Shown here one piece after another: positions 23,279 to 31,617 of a stretch of DNA of 34,914 bases. The translations under genes were made by a program, and so were the position numbers. Source of the stretch: Zobellella denitrificans. Lineage in GTDB: Bacteria; Pseudomonadota; Gammaproteobacteria; Enterobacterales; Aeromonadaceae. The notes below the pieces were generated by a model. The model did not search any database and was not told the DNA's origin. It saw nothing but the letters and a program-made list of their open reading frames with translations. The stretch lies in the NCBI RefSeq assembly GCF_002237365.1, contig NZ_NMUO01000033.1:1-34914 (forward strand). Direction: 5' to 3'. Position 1 is the first letter of the stretch, and each line of letters opens with the position of its first letter.

Positions 23279-23338
23279 GGTCCATTTCAATGGACCAATC
23301 CTGCCCCCGGTGCCGGGTTCGGTCGAATCAATCCGACC
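23279..23338. repeat. Repeat pair between yfcL and cysNC
   Basis: GGTCCATTTCAATGGACC (23279-23296) and GGTCGAATCAATCCGACC (23321-23338) with the linker CCGGTGCCGGGTTC; the second has one arm mismatch. They sit just after the cysNC stop (23352, minus strand). Confidence 0.8.
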
Positions 23339-23351
23339 TTGCGGGGCCGTG

Positions 23352-25259
23352 TTAGTCCAGGATAATGCCCCGGTGCTTGAGGGCCGCGATGATTTCATCG
23401 GCGGCGGCTTCGGCGCTGAGGGCGGTGGTATCCAGGCGGATTTCCGGGTTCTCCGGCTGCTCGTAGGCGGAGTCGATGCCGGTGAAGTTCTTCAGCTCGC
23501 CGCGGCGGGCCTTTTTGTACAGTCCCTTCACGTCACGCTCTTCGGCCACCGCCAGCGGGGTGTCCACGTGCACCTCGATAAACTCGCCCTCGGCCAGCAG
23601 CTCGCGCGCCATCCGGCGCTCGGAGCGGAACGGCGAGATAAAGGCGGTGAGCACAATCAGGCCGGCGTCCACCATCAGCTTGGACACTTCCGCCACCCTG
23701 CGGATGTTCTCCACCCGGTCGGCGTCGGTAAAGCCCAAGTCCTTGTTCAGGCCGTGGCGCACGTTGTCGCCGTCCAGCAGGTAGGTGTGGCGGCCCTGGG
23801 CGTGCAGCTTCTTCTCCACCAGGTTGGCGATGGTCGACTTGCCGGCGCCGGACAGGCCGGTAAACCACAGCACCGCCGGCTTCTGGCCCTTGGCCAGGGC
23901 ACGCGCCTCTTTATCCACGTCCACGTGCTGGAAGTGGATGTTCTGGCTGCGGCGCAGGGCGAAGTGCAGCATGCCGGCGGCCACGGTGGTGTTGCTGAGC
24001 CGGTCGATCAGGATAAAGCCGCCGGTGTCCTTGTTGTGCTGGTAGTCGTCGAAGGCGATGGCCCGGTCCAGGCTGATGTTGCACACGCCAATGGCGTTGA
24101 GCTCCAGCTTCTTGGCGGCGGTGTGCTCCAGGGTGTTGACGTTCACCTGGTACTTGATGTCGGTGATGGTGGCGGTGACCGTCTTGGTGCCGATCTTCAG
24201 CAGGTAGGGCCGGCCCGCCAGCATGGCGTCTTCGTGCATCCACACCAGGGTGGTTTCGAACTGGTCGGCGGTTTGCGCCGGCTCCTCGGCGGTGGAGATG
24301 ACGTCGCCGCGGGAGATGTCGATTTCGTCGGTGAGGGTCAGGGTTACCGACTGGCCGGCCACCGCCTGGGGCAGGTCGCCGCCGTGCACCACAATGCGGG
24401 CCACGTGGCTCTCTTTGCCGGAGGGCTGCACCCGGATGCGGTCGCCGGGCTTGATGATACCGCTGGCCACGGTGCCGGAGAAGCCGCGGAAGTCCAGGTT
24501 GGGGCGGTTGACCCACTGTACCGGCAGGCGGAAGGGGGCCTTCTGCATGCGGGTGTCGTCCACTTCCACGGTTTCCAGGTAGCCCATCAGGGTGGTGCCG
24601 TGGTACCAGGGCATGTTGTCGCCGTGGGTGATGATGTTGTCACCCTTGAACGCCGACATGGGGATATAGGTGATCTGCTTGAGCCCCAGTTGCTCGGCGA
24701 ACTGGCTGTATTCTTCCACTATTGTGCGGAAGGTCTTTTCGGAATAGCCCACCAGGTCCATCTTGTTGATGGCGACCACGATGTGGCGGATGCCGAGCAG
24801 CGACATCAGGTAGCTGTGGCGGCGGGTCTGGGTAAGGATGCCCTTGCGCGCGTCCACCATCAGGATGGCGGCGTCGGCGGTGGAGGCGCCGGTCACCATG
24901 TTGCGGGTGTACTGCTCGTGTCCGGGGGTGTCGGCCACGATGAACTTGCGCTTGTCGGTGGAGAAGAAGCGGTAGGCCACGTCGATGGTGATGCCCTGCT
25001 CGCGCTCGGCGGCCAGGCCGTCGACCAGCAGGGCGAAGTCGATCTCGTCCCCCTGGGTGCCCCATTTCTTGGAGTCGGCCTCCATGGCGGCGAGCTGGTC
25101 TTCGAACAGCATCTTGGACTCGTACAGCAGCCGGCCGATGAGGGTGCTCTTGCCGTCGTCGACGCTGCCGCAGGTGATAAAGCGCAGCAGGCTCTTGTGC
25201 TCGTGCTGCTTCAGGTATTGCTCGATATCGGTGGCGATGAGGTCGGATTGGTGCGCCAT
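23352..25259 (-). CDS. cysNC: Bifunctional sulfate adenylyltransferase GTPase subunit / APS kinase
   Basis: A 635-residue fusion of CysN and CysC. The CysN part has the GTPase motifs GSVDDGKST (31-39), DTPGHEQY (110-117) and NKMD (165-168), then EF-Tu-like beta barrels. The CysC part has the P-loop GLSGAGKST (about 468-476) and the [15 protein letters not shown] patch. With CysD it makes APS from sulfate and ATP, driven by GTP; the kinase domain then makes PAPS. E. coli encodes cysN and cysC separately, so the fusion is notable though known in other proteobacteria. ATG at 25259 follows GAGGATT. cysD lies 187 nt upstream, and the gap is filled by palindromic repeats. Confidence 0.95.
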   Translation of the reverse strand: MAHQSDLIATDIEQYLKQHEHKSLLRFITCGSVDDGKSTLIGRLLYESKMLFEDQLAAMEADSKKWGTQGDEIDFALLVDGLAAEREQGITIDVAYRFFSTDKRKFIVADTPGHEQYTRNMVTGASTADAAILMVDARKGILTQTRRHSYLMSLLGIRHIVVAINKMDLVGYSEKTFRTIVEEYSQFAEQLGLKQITYIPMSAFKGDNIITHGDNMPWYHGTTLMGYLETVEVDDTRMQKAPFRLPVQWVNRPNLDFRGFSGTVASGIIKPGDRIRVQPSGKESHVARIVVHGGDLPQAVAGQSVTLTLTDEIDISRGDVISTAEEPAQTADQFETTLVWMHEDAMLAGRPYLLKIGTKTVTATITDIKYQVNVNTLEHTAAKKLELNAIGVCNISLDRAIAFDDYQHNKDTGGFILIDRLSNTTVAAGMLHFALRRSQNIHFQHVDVDKEARALAKGQKPAVLWFTGLSGAGKSTIANLVEKKLHAQGRHTYLLDGDNVRHGLNKDLGFTDADRVENIRRVAEVSKLMVDAGLIVLTAFISPFRSERRMARELLAEGEFIEVHVDTPLAVAEERDVKGLYKKARRGELKNFTGIDSAYEQPENPEIRLDTTALSAEAAADEIIAALKHRGIILD

Positions 25260-25335
25260 GATTAATAATCCTCTTGTGCCTGACTCCCAGGCGCCGCCTG
25301 GGAATATATAGATGTTGTTTGCCGGCGCCGTGTTC

Positions 25336-25431
25336 GGTCGAATAAATTCGACCCTACGGGCCGCGCCGTAGGGTCCACGTCAGTGGACCGTGCCGATAAC
25401 GGCGCCGTGATCGGGTCGAATACATTCGACC
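25336..25431. repeat. Three palindromes inside the cysD-cysNC operon
   Basis: GGTCGAATAAATTCGACC (25336-25353), GGTCCACGTCAGTGGACC (25372-25389) and GGTCGAATACATTCGACC (25414-25431), each joined to CCTAC/CCTGC and GGCGCCGTG linkers. They separate two genes that are usually tightly linked. Confidence 0.85.
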
Positions 25432-25446
25432 CTGCGACTAAAAGTG

Positions 25447-26346
25447 TCAGAAGTACCCTTCCTGCTTTTTCTTCTCCATCGAGGCGGCGGAGTCGTGGTC
25501 GATGACCCGGCCCTGGCGTTCGGAGGTTTTGGTGAGCAGCATTTCCTGGATGATGGCGGGCAGGGTGTCGGCCTCGGACTCCACGGCGCCGGTGAGCGGA
25601 TAACAGCCCAGGGTGCGGAAGCGTACCTTCTTCATCATCGGCACTTCACCGGGTTTGAGCGGCATGCGCTCGTCATCTACCATGATGAGGGCGCCGTCGC
25701 GCTCCACCACCGGGCGCTCGGCGGCGTAGTACAGGGGCACGATGGGGATCTGCTCCAGGTAGATGTATTGCCAGATGTCGAGCTCGGTCCAGTTGGAGAG
25801 GGGGAAGACGCGGATGGACTCGCCCTTGTGCTTGCGGGCGTTGTACAGCTTCCACAGCTCGGGGCGCTGGCTCTTGGGGTCCCAGCGGTGCTGGGCGGTG
25901 CGGAAGGAGAAGATGCGCTCCTTGGCGCGGGATTTTTCTTCGTCGCGGCGGGCCCCGCCGAAGGCGGCATCGAAGCCGTACTTGTCGAGCGCCTGCTTGA
26001 GGCCCTCGGTTTTCATCACGTCGGTATGAATGGCGGAGCCGTGGGTGAAGGGGTTGATGTCCTTCTCGATGCCCTCGGGATTGATGTGCACCAGCAGATC
26101 CATGCCGAGCTTCTCGGCCATCTGGTCGCGGAAGGCGTACATGTCGCGGAACTTCCAGCGGGTATCCACGTGCAGCAGGGGGAAGGGGGGGACCGACGGA
26201 TAGAAGGCCTTCATCGCCAGGTGCAGCATGACGGCGCTGTCTTTGCCCACGGAGTAAAGCATGACCGGGTTTTCGGCCTCGGCCACCACTTCCCGCATGA
26301 TATGGATACTTTCGGCTTCCAGCCGTTGCAGGTGCGTCAGATTCAT
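25447..26346 (-). CDS. cysD: Sulfate adenylyltransferase subunit CysD
   Basis: A 299-residue ATP pyrophosphatase-type enzyme, the catalytic subunit of ATP sulfurylase. The PP-loop SVGKDS is at 32-37; [37 protein letters not shown] and [15 protein letters not shown] match CysD of E. coli (302 residues; key parts quoted). It makes APS with CysN as GTP-driven partner. The start at 26346 has no strong ribosome site (GCGAGA is weak). It is divergent from an SLC13 permease with a 121-nt AT-rich gap where CysB-dependent promoters would be expected; I cannot assign a CysB site. Confidence 0.95.
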   Translation of the reverse strand: MNLTHLQRLEAESIHIMREVVAEAENPVMLYSVGKDSAVMLHLAMKAFYPSVPPFPLLHVDTRWKFRDMYAFRDQMAEKLGMDLLVHINPEGIEKDINPFTHGSAIHTDVMKTEGLKQALDKYGFDAAFGGARRDEEKSRAKERIFSFRTAQHRWDPKSQRPELWKLYNARKHKGESIRVFPLSNWTELDIWQYIYLEQIPIVPLYYAAERPVVERDGALIMVDDERMPLKPGEVPMMKKVRFRTLGCYPLTGAVESEADTLPAIIQEMLLTKTSERQGRVIDHDSAASMEKKKQEGYF

Positions 26347-26467
26347 AATGCTACTGTTCTCGCCTATGGATTATGCTAATAACTAAATGTTATAGATATT
26401 CAGTATGTCCAGTTTATTTGATATATGATTACAATGATAGCCCTGCTTAAAGAGCGAGTGGTTATAT

Positions 26468-28195
26468 ATGTCAGCCTATTTGGTATTAGCATCAATCGGA
26501 GCCCTGTTGGCCTTGCTGATACAAGGACGTTTTTCGCCGGCGGTGCTGTTTACCTCCTGGGCCGTGGGTTATGTGTTGCTGGGGGTGGTAGAGCAGCAGG
26601 CGCTGCTGGGCAGCTTTTCCAACCCGGCGCTGATCACCCTGCTGGTGCTGCTGCTGGTGTCGCTGGCGCTGGAACGCTCGCCGCTGCTCGACCGGTTTTC
26701 CGATGCCCTGCTCAAGGGCCGGGAGTCGCTGGCCAGCCTGCGGCTGATGGGCGTTACCGCCACCCTGTCTGCCTTTCTCAATAATACCGCCGTGGTGGGG
26801 TCATTGCTCGGGGTGATTTCGCGCCAGCGCTACATTCCCGCCTCCCGCTTGCTGATCCCGCTGTCTTACGCCTCCATTTTCGGCGGCGTCACCACCCTGG
26901 TGGGCACGTCCACCAACCTGGTGGTGAACTCCTTCGTGGTGAACGCCGGCCTGCCGCCGCTCGGCATGTTCCAGTTTGCGGCGGTGGGCGTGCCGGTAGC
27001 GGCGCTGTGCCTGCTGGGGCTGTTGTTCAGCGCCCGCCTGCTGCCCCGCCACTCCATGCAGGACCGGGAGGCGGCTCAGGCCTACTTTCTCGAGGCCCAG
27101 GTGATGCAGGGGTCGCCGCTGATCGGCCGCAGCATAGAGGCCAACCAGTTGCGCAGCCTGGACGGCCTCTTCCTGTTGGAGCTGGTGCGCCAGGAGCGGC
27201 TGCTCAGCCCGGTTTCCCCCGACGAGATCCTGCAGGAAGGGGACATCCTGGTGTTTACCGGCGAGGTGGAGAAGGTGCAGGCCCTGCAGCGCTTTGCCGG
27301 CCTGCAGGTGTTCGGTGCCCAGGCCGACGATCTGCTGGCCTCCAACCTGGTGGAGGTGGTGATCTCCAACGAGTCGGAGCTGGCCAAGCGCACCCTGCGG
27401 GAAGTGGATTTTCGCACCATGTTCAACGCCGGCGTGGTGGGCATCCGCCGCGGCCAGCGCCGGTTGACCGGCCAGTTGGGCCAGATCCCGCTCAAGGTGG
27501 GCGACAGCCTGCTGCTGGCGGTGGGCGCGGATTTTATGCAGCATCGCAATATCGACCGCAACTTCCATGTGCTGAACGGCACCCTGCAGCGGCCCAAGCT
27601 CAGCAACCGCCAGAGCCTGTTCGCCTTTACCGGCTTTGGCGCCGTGATCGGCCTGGCCGCCCTGGGGCTGGTGCCGCTGCTGAACGGTCTGCTGATCCTG
27701 CTGGCGGCGCTGCTGCTGAGCCGCATCCTCACCCTGAGCGAGCTGCGCCGGCGCTTTCCGTTCGAGCTGATGCTGATCATCGGCTCGGCCCTGACCGTGG
27801 CCAAGGCGCTGGAAAGCTCGGGCGGCGCCCAACTGGTGGCCGACACCATGCGCACCCTGTTCGACGGTTACGGGGTGTACGGCGCCTTTATCGGGGTGTT
27901 TTTGATCACCCTGGTGCTGACCGAAACCGTCACCAACAACGCCGCCGCCGCCCTGGCCTTTCCCATCGGCCTTTCCACCGCCCAGGCCTTCGGCGCCGAG
28001 CCCATGCCATTTATCATGGCGGTGGCCTTCGGCGCCAGCGCCTGCTTTATGGTGCCCTTCGGCTACCAGACCCACCTGATGGTGTATTCCCCCGGCCGCT
28101 ACCGCATGCTGGACTACCTGAAGGCGGGGCTGCCGGTCAGCCTGCTCTACTCGGCGGGCGTGCTTATCCTGGTGCCCCTGGTGTTCCCGTTCTAG
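26468..28195 (+). CDS. SLC13-family permease with RCK_C domains, probable sulfate importer
   Basis: A 575-residue inner-membrane protein. The membrane half-domains flank a soluble middle (about 205-380) with two TrkA-C/RCK_C-like units (SLDGLFLLELVRQ...GDILVFTGE and FRTMFNAGVVGIRRG...GDSLLLAVG). SLC13 signatures are present: FLNNTAVV and GTSTNLVVN in the first half and ETVTNNAAAALAFPI in the second. Its divergent position next to cysD suggests sulfate uptake, an inference. ATG at 26468; the site upstream (GAGTGG) is fair. A repeat cluster follows the TAG. Confidence 0.85.
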   Translation: MSAYLVLASIGALLALLIQGRFSPAVLFTSWAVGYVLLGVVEQQALLGSFSNPALITLLVLLLVSLALERSPLLDRFSDALLKGRESLASLRLMGVTATLSAFLNNTAVVGSLLGVISRQRYIPASRLLIPLSYASIFGGVTTLVGTSTNLVVNSFVVNAGLPPLGMFQFAAVGVPVAALCLLGLLFSARLLPRHSMQDREAAQAYFLEAQVMQGSPLIGRSIEANQLRSLDGLFLLELVRQERLLSPVSPDEILQEGDILVFTGEVEKVQALQRFAGLQVFGAQADDLLASNLVEVVISNESELAKRTLREVDFRTMFNAGVVGIRRGQRRLTGQLGQIPLKVGDSLLLAVGADFMQHRNIDRNFHVLNGTLQRPKLSNRQSLFAFTGFGAVIGLAALGLVPLLNGLLILLAALLLSRILTLSELRRRFPFELMLIIGSALTVAKALESSGGAQLVADTMRTLFDGYGVYGAFIGVFLITLVLTETVTNNAAAALAFPIGLSTAQAFGAEPMPFIMAVAFGASACFMVPFGYQTHLMVYSPGRYRMLDYLKAGLPVSLLYSAGVLILVPLVFPF

Positions 28196-28360
28196 CCTGG
28201 GGCGCGGGCGGCTCACTCGCATGAGGCCTTGGGGCGCGGGCGGCCCGCCCGCATAAGGGTGGCACCGAGGTGTAGGTTTGTATCGCTGTAGGTACAGCTG
28301 TAGGTGCCGCTTTAGCCGGCATAACCCGGTAAAGGTTCGCGCTGCGCGCGAAGGCAGGCG
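28196..28360. repeat. Composite hairpin element, copy 2
   Basis: A degenerate GCGGGCGGCTCACTCGC (about 28204-28220), GCGGGCG-GCC-CGCCCGC (28236-28252), GGTGGCACCGAG, then TTCGCGC-TGC-GCGCGAA (28336-28352) with GCAGGCG and GCCGCC. Same order as at 8828-8995. The remainder to 28476 shows no gene. Confidence 0.7.
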
Positions 28361-28476
28361 GGCCGCCAGGCACAACCTGCGTAGCCGCCGGTTCGCGCCA
28401 CGTAAACGGGCGCCTACAACTGCAACGAGCCAGGCTGAGAGAAAAGAATAGGGGGAGAAAAAGGCAGAAAATTGGA

Positions 28477-28588
28477 GGTGGCGCCCGCCAGCCGCATCCC
28501 GGCACTCGAAGATCCTCGCCTTGGCTGCTCCCTTCCGGGCCTGACCAGGTCGACAAGGTTTCGATGCGAGAGGACCAACGGGGCCACC
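28477..28588 (-). ncRNA. ffs: 4.5S signal recognition particle RNA
   Basis: A 112-nt RNA whose ends pair (GGTGGC...GCCACC) and whose apical domain carries the conserved GGTCAGGCCCGGAAGGGAGC (minus strand) followed by AGCC, the site bound by Ffh. It matches E. coli 4.5S RNA (114 nt) in GACCTGGTCAGG, CAGCCAAGGC and GTGCCGGGATG. It directs nascent membrane proteins to FtsY. A T-rich run follows the 3' end. Confidence 0.95.
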
Positions 28589-28602
28589 ATCGAAGAGCGG
28601 CC

Positions 28603-28630
28603 AGTCTAGCAAAACCCCTTTTGAATGCAA
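28603..28630 (-). promoter_or_regulatory. ffs promoter
   Basis: On the minus strand TTGCAT (28630-28625), 16-nt spacer, TAGACT (28608-28603). The start near 28597 gives a short precursor extension before the mature 5' end. Confidence 0.7.
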
Positions 28631-28689
28631 CCCTTGCCGGCGCGACTGCTGCTTTATTGCCCTGGGCCCCGCCGTTGGACCTTTGGTAG

Positions 28690-28849
28690 GGTCGACTTCA
28701 GTCGACCGAATCCCGGCACCGTGATGGAAAAGGTCCGTTGAAACGGACCCTACGGCAGGCCCGGCGCATTTTGTAGGGTCGTCGTAGGGTCGAATTTATT
28801 CGACCGAACCCCGGCGCCGTTGGTGGAAAAAGGTCCACTGAAGTGGACC
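28690..28849. repeat. Four-palindrome cluster between ffs and the copper regulator
   Basis: GGTCGACTTCAGTCGACC (28690-28707), GGTCCGTTGAAACGGACC (28732-28749), GGTCGAATTTATTCGACC (28788-28805) and GGTCCACTGAAGTGGACC (28832-28849). All four are perfect 7-bp-arm palindromes with different arms. They occupy the position downstream of copR where a sensor kinase gene would be expected. Confidence 0.88.
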
Positions 28850-28881
28850 TACGGTGGACCACGGTGCGGTGCCCTGGCCGA

Positions 28882-29559
28882 TCAGCCGCGTGCTTCCAGG
28901 GTATAGCCCATGCCGCGCACCGTCTGGATCAATTTGGGCTCGAAGCCGTCGTCGATCTTGGCGCGCAGCCGGCGGATGGCCACGTCGATCACGTTGGTGT
29001 CGCTGTCGAAGTTCATGTCCCATACCAGGGAGGCGATCAGCGAGCGGGGCAGCACCTCGCCCTGGCGGCGCACCAGCAGCTCCAGCAGGGCGAACTCCTT
29101 GTTGGTGAGATGGATGCGCTCGGCGCCCCGGCTGACCCGGCGCCGGGAGAGCTCCAGGGTGAGATCGGCCACCTGCAGGCGGTCATCCTGGGGGGCGGCG
29201 CTGCCCCGGCGCAGCAGGGAGCGCACCCGGGCCAGCAGTTCGGCAAAGGCGAAGGGCTTGACCAGGTAGTCGTCGGCGCCGAGCTCCAGCCCCTTGACCC
29301 TGTCTTCCACGCTGTCGCGGGCGGTCAGGAACAGCACCGGTACCTGCCGGCCCTCGTCGCGCAGCGACTGCACTATGCGCCAGCCGTCCACGTCGGGCAG
29401 CATCACGTCGAGGATGATGAGATCGTAGGGTTCGACCATCGCCAGGTGGTGGCCATCCAGCCCGGTACGCGCCAGATCCACCACAAAACCGGCCTCGCTC
29501 AGCCCCCGGTGCAGGTAGTCTCCGGTTTTGATTTCGTCTTCTATGACCAGCAGTTTCAT
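28882..29559 (-). CDS. Copper-responsive response regulator, CopR/CusR-like
   Basis: A 225-residue OmpR-class regulator. The receiver domain has the acidic pair in VIEDE, phosphorylation site D51 (LIILDVMLP), T79 and K101 (VKPFAF). The C-terminal winged helix ends with the family pattern [14 protein letters not shown]...[11 protein letters not shown]. Closest recalled relatives are CusR, CopR and PcoR, and its divergent position to copA supports copper sensing. The start MKLLVIEDE at 29559 fits the family; in-frame ATGs at 29571 and 29574 are alternatives, none with a ribosome site. No sensor kinase gene follows, so it is an orphan in this window. Confidence 0.88.
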   Translation of the reverse strand: MKLLVIEDEIKTGDYLHRGLSEAGFVVDLARTGLDGHHLAMVEPYDLIILDVMLPDVDGWRIVQSLRDEGRQVPVLFLTARDSVEDRVKGLELGADDYLVKPFAFAELLARVRSLLRRGSAAPQDDRLQVADLTLELSRRRVSRGAERIHLTNKEFALLELLVRRQGEVLPRSLIASLVWDMNFDSDTNVIDVAIRRLRAKIDDGFEPKLIQTVRGMGYTLEARG

Positions 29560-29645
29560 CAACGGATTCATCATGGTGTGCGGTGCGTTAGCTTTAGCAC
29601 GGCCGGGGTGTCAGCTCAAGGCTAGCCCTGCTACCTGACCCGTCC

Positions 29646-29683
29646 ATGACACTATCATTACAAGGTTGTAATGATGGCGTCAT
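29646..29683 (+). promoter_or_regulatory. Nested palindrome, probable CopR/CusR operator
   Basis: Inner palindrome: arm ATCATTACAA, GG, then its exact complement TTGTAATGAT (29654-29675). Outer arms ATGAC (29646-29650) and GTCAT (29679-29683) also pair. The core ATTACAA-N2-TTGTAAT resembles the E. coli CusR box (TGACAA-N2-TTGTCA). It sits between divergent copR and copA, about 53 nt upstream of the start predicted from TATGAT at 29706-29711. Confidence 0.75.
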
Positions 29684-29758
29684 CTCCCGGAAAGTGGCCG
29701 CTTTGTATGATCCAGCGCAATGAAATACAAATAAGCCAAATAGGGAGAGGGGAACGAG

Positions 29759-31600
29759 ATGACGCATTCCAATCGAATGCCGGACCTGCCGCGCCGGCGT
29801 TTTGTGCAGGGGTTGGCCGCCGGTGGCGTGGCCCTGGGGCTGTCGCCCCTGCTAACACCCGCCCGGGCGGCCAGTCCGGGCACCCTGACCGGGTCGGCAC
29901 CGGTGCTGACCGGCACCGAATTCGAGCTGGTGATCGACGAGTCACCGGTCAATTTCACCGGCAAGCGGCGCATGGCCACCACCATCAACGGCTCCATTCC
30001 GGCACCCACCCTGCGCATGCGCGAAGGGGACGAGGTTACCATCCGGGTGGTCAACAAGCTCAAGGAGCCCACCTCCATCCACTGGCACGGCATCATACTG
30101 CCCTACGAGATGGACGGGGTGCCCGGCATCAGCTTTGCCGGCATCGCCCCCGGCGAAACCTTTACCTACCGCTTCCGGCTGGAGCAGAGCGGCACCTATT
30201 GGTATCACTCCCACTCCGGCATGCAAGAGCTGACCGGCATGTACGGCGCCCTGATCATCGATCCGGCCGAGGCCGAGCCCATCATCGCCGAGCGCGAGCA
30301 TGTGGTGCTGCTGTCCGACTGGACCGACGAAAACCCCATGCGGGTATTCGGCAAACTCAAGAACCAGGGCGATTTCTACAACTTCAACCAGCCGACGGTC
30401 GTCGATTTTTTCCGCGATATGGCCGATGGCGGCGTGGGCAGCGCTCTTGCTAAACGGCAGATGTGGAACCAGATGCGCATGAGCCCGACCGATCTGGCGG
30501 ATCTGTCGGCCGAGACCCTGACCTACCTGATGAACGGCACCACCCCGGCGGGCAACTGGACGGCCTTGTTCAAACCCGGCGAGCGGGTACGCCTGCGCTT
30601 TATCAACGGGGCCGGCAATACCTTTTACGACGTGCGCATTCCCGGCCTCAAGCTGACCGTGGTGCAGGCGGATGGCCTGAATGTCGAGCCGGTGGACGTG
30701 GACGAGTTCCGCTTCGGCCCCGGTGAAACCTACGACGTGATCGTGGAGCCCACCGCCGAGGCCTACACCCTGTTCGCCCAGGCCATGGACAGAACCGGCT
30801 ACGCCCGGGGCACCCTGGCCACCCGCGAGGGGCTGAGCGCCGCCGTGCCGCCGATCGATCCGGTCCAGCAACTGACCATGGCCGACATGATGGGCGCCAT
30901 GGATCACGGCGCCCATGGCGGTGCCATGGCGGGCATGGATCATGCGGCCATGGGCCACGGCAATATGGCCGGGATGGACCACGGTGCCATGGCCGGTATG
31001 GATCATGGCAGCATGGCGGGCATGGATCACGGTGCTATGGGACACGGCACCATGACCGGCGGCCTGGCCGTGGCCAGCAGCGAAGTCAGGCACGCCAGCA
31101 CCGAGTACGGTCCCAGTGTCGACATGCGGGTGGACATGCCGCGCACCAACCTGGACGATCCCGGCGTGGGCCTGCGCGACAACGGCCGCCGGGTGCTGAC
31201 CCTGGCCGATCTGCGCACTCCCGGCGGACCCCTGGATCCGCGCCCGGCGGAGCGGGAAATCGAACTGCACCTCACCGGCAACATGGAGCGCTACACCTGG
31301 TCCTTCGACGGGGTCGAATTCGGCAACTCCACCCCCATCCACCTGAGCTACGGGGAGCGGGTGCGCATCATACTGCACAACGACACCATGATGACCCACC
31401 CCATGCACCTGCACGGCATGTGGAGCGAGCTGGAAAGCCCGGAGGGGAATTTTCTGGTTCGTCGCCATACCATACCGGTGCAGCCGGCCCAGCGGATCAG
31501 CTTTCTGGTGACCGCCGACGCCCTGGGCCGCTGGGCCTGGCACTGCCACCTGATGTTCCATATGGACGCGGGTATGTTCCGCATGGTGGTGGTGTCATGA
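29759..31600 (+). CDS. copA: Periplasmic multicopper oxidase, CopA family
   Basis: A 613-residue copper-resistance oxidase that oxidises Cu(I) in the periplasm. The N terminus has a Tat signal (RRRFVQGLAAGGVALGL, from residue 12). Three cupredoxin domains carry the copper ligands: HWHG (108-111), YWYHSHSG (148-154), HPMHLHG near the C terminus, and HCHLMFHMDAGM (595-606) with the type 1 cysteine C596. A Met/His-rich stretch (about 381-431, repeats of MDHGAMAG) probably binds Cu(I). GGGAGAGGGG precedes the ATG at 29759. copB overlaps or follows at once. The name follows the plasmid Pseudomonas/Xanthomonas CopA (not the CopA P-type ATPase). Confidence 0.93.
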   Translation: MTHSNRMPDLPRRRFVQGLAAGGVALGLSPLLTPARAASPGTLTGSAPVLTGTEFELVIDESPVNFTGKRRMATTINGSIPAPTLRMREGDEVTIRVVNKLKEPTSIHWHGIILPYEMDGVPGISFAGIAPGETFTYRFRLEQSGTYWYHSHSGMQELTGMYGALIIDPAEAEPIIAEREHVVLLSDWTDENPMRVFGKLKNQGDFYNFNQPTVVDFFRDMADGGVGSALAKRQMWNQMRMSPTDLADLSAETLTYLMNGTTPAGNWTALFKPGERVRLRFINGAGNTFYDVRIPGLKLTVVQADGLNVEPVDVDEFRFGPGETYDVIVEPTAEAYTLFAQAMDRTGYARGTLATREGLSAAVPPIDPVQQLTMADMMGAMDHGAHGGAMAGMDHAAMGHGNMAGMDHGAMAGMDHGSMAGMDHGAMGHGTMTGGLAVASSEVRHASTEYGPSVDMRVDMPRTNLDDPGVGLRDNGRRVLTLADLRTPGGPLDPRPAEREIELHLTGNMERYTWSFDGVEFGNSTPIHLSYGERVRIILHNDTMMTHPMHLHGMWSELESPEGNFLVRRHTIPVQPAQRISFLVTADALGRWAWHCHLMFHMDAGMFRMVVVS

Positions 31601-31617
31601 GCAGGAGGAAAGCCCAA

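Noticed and set aside
23259-25265. Long plus-strand open frame opposite cysNC
   Set aside because: His/Gly/Val-rich translation without domains; cysNC on the other strand has all GTPase and kinase motifs.
26801-28630. Long minus-strand frame across the SLC13 gene and the SRP RNA
   Set aside because: It runs through repeats and ffs and lacks any protein signature.
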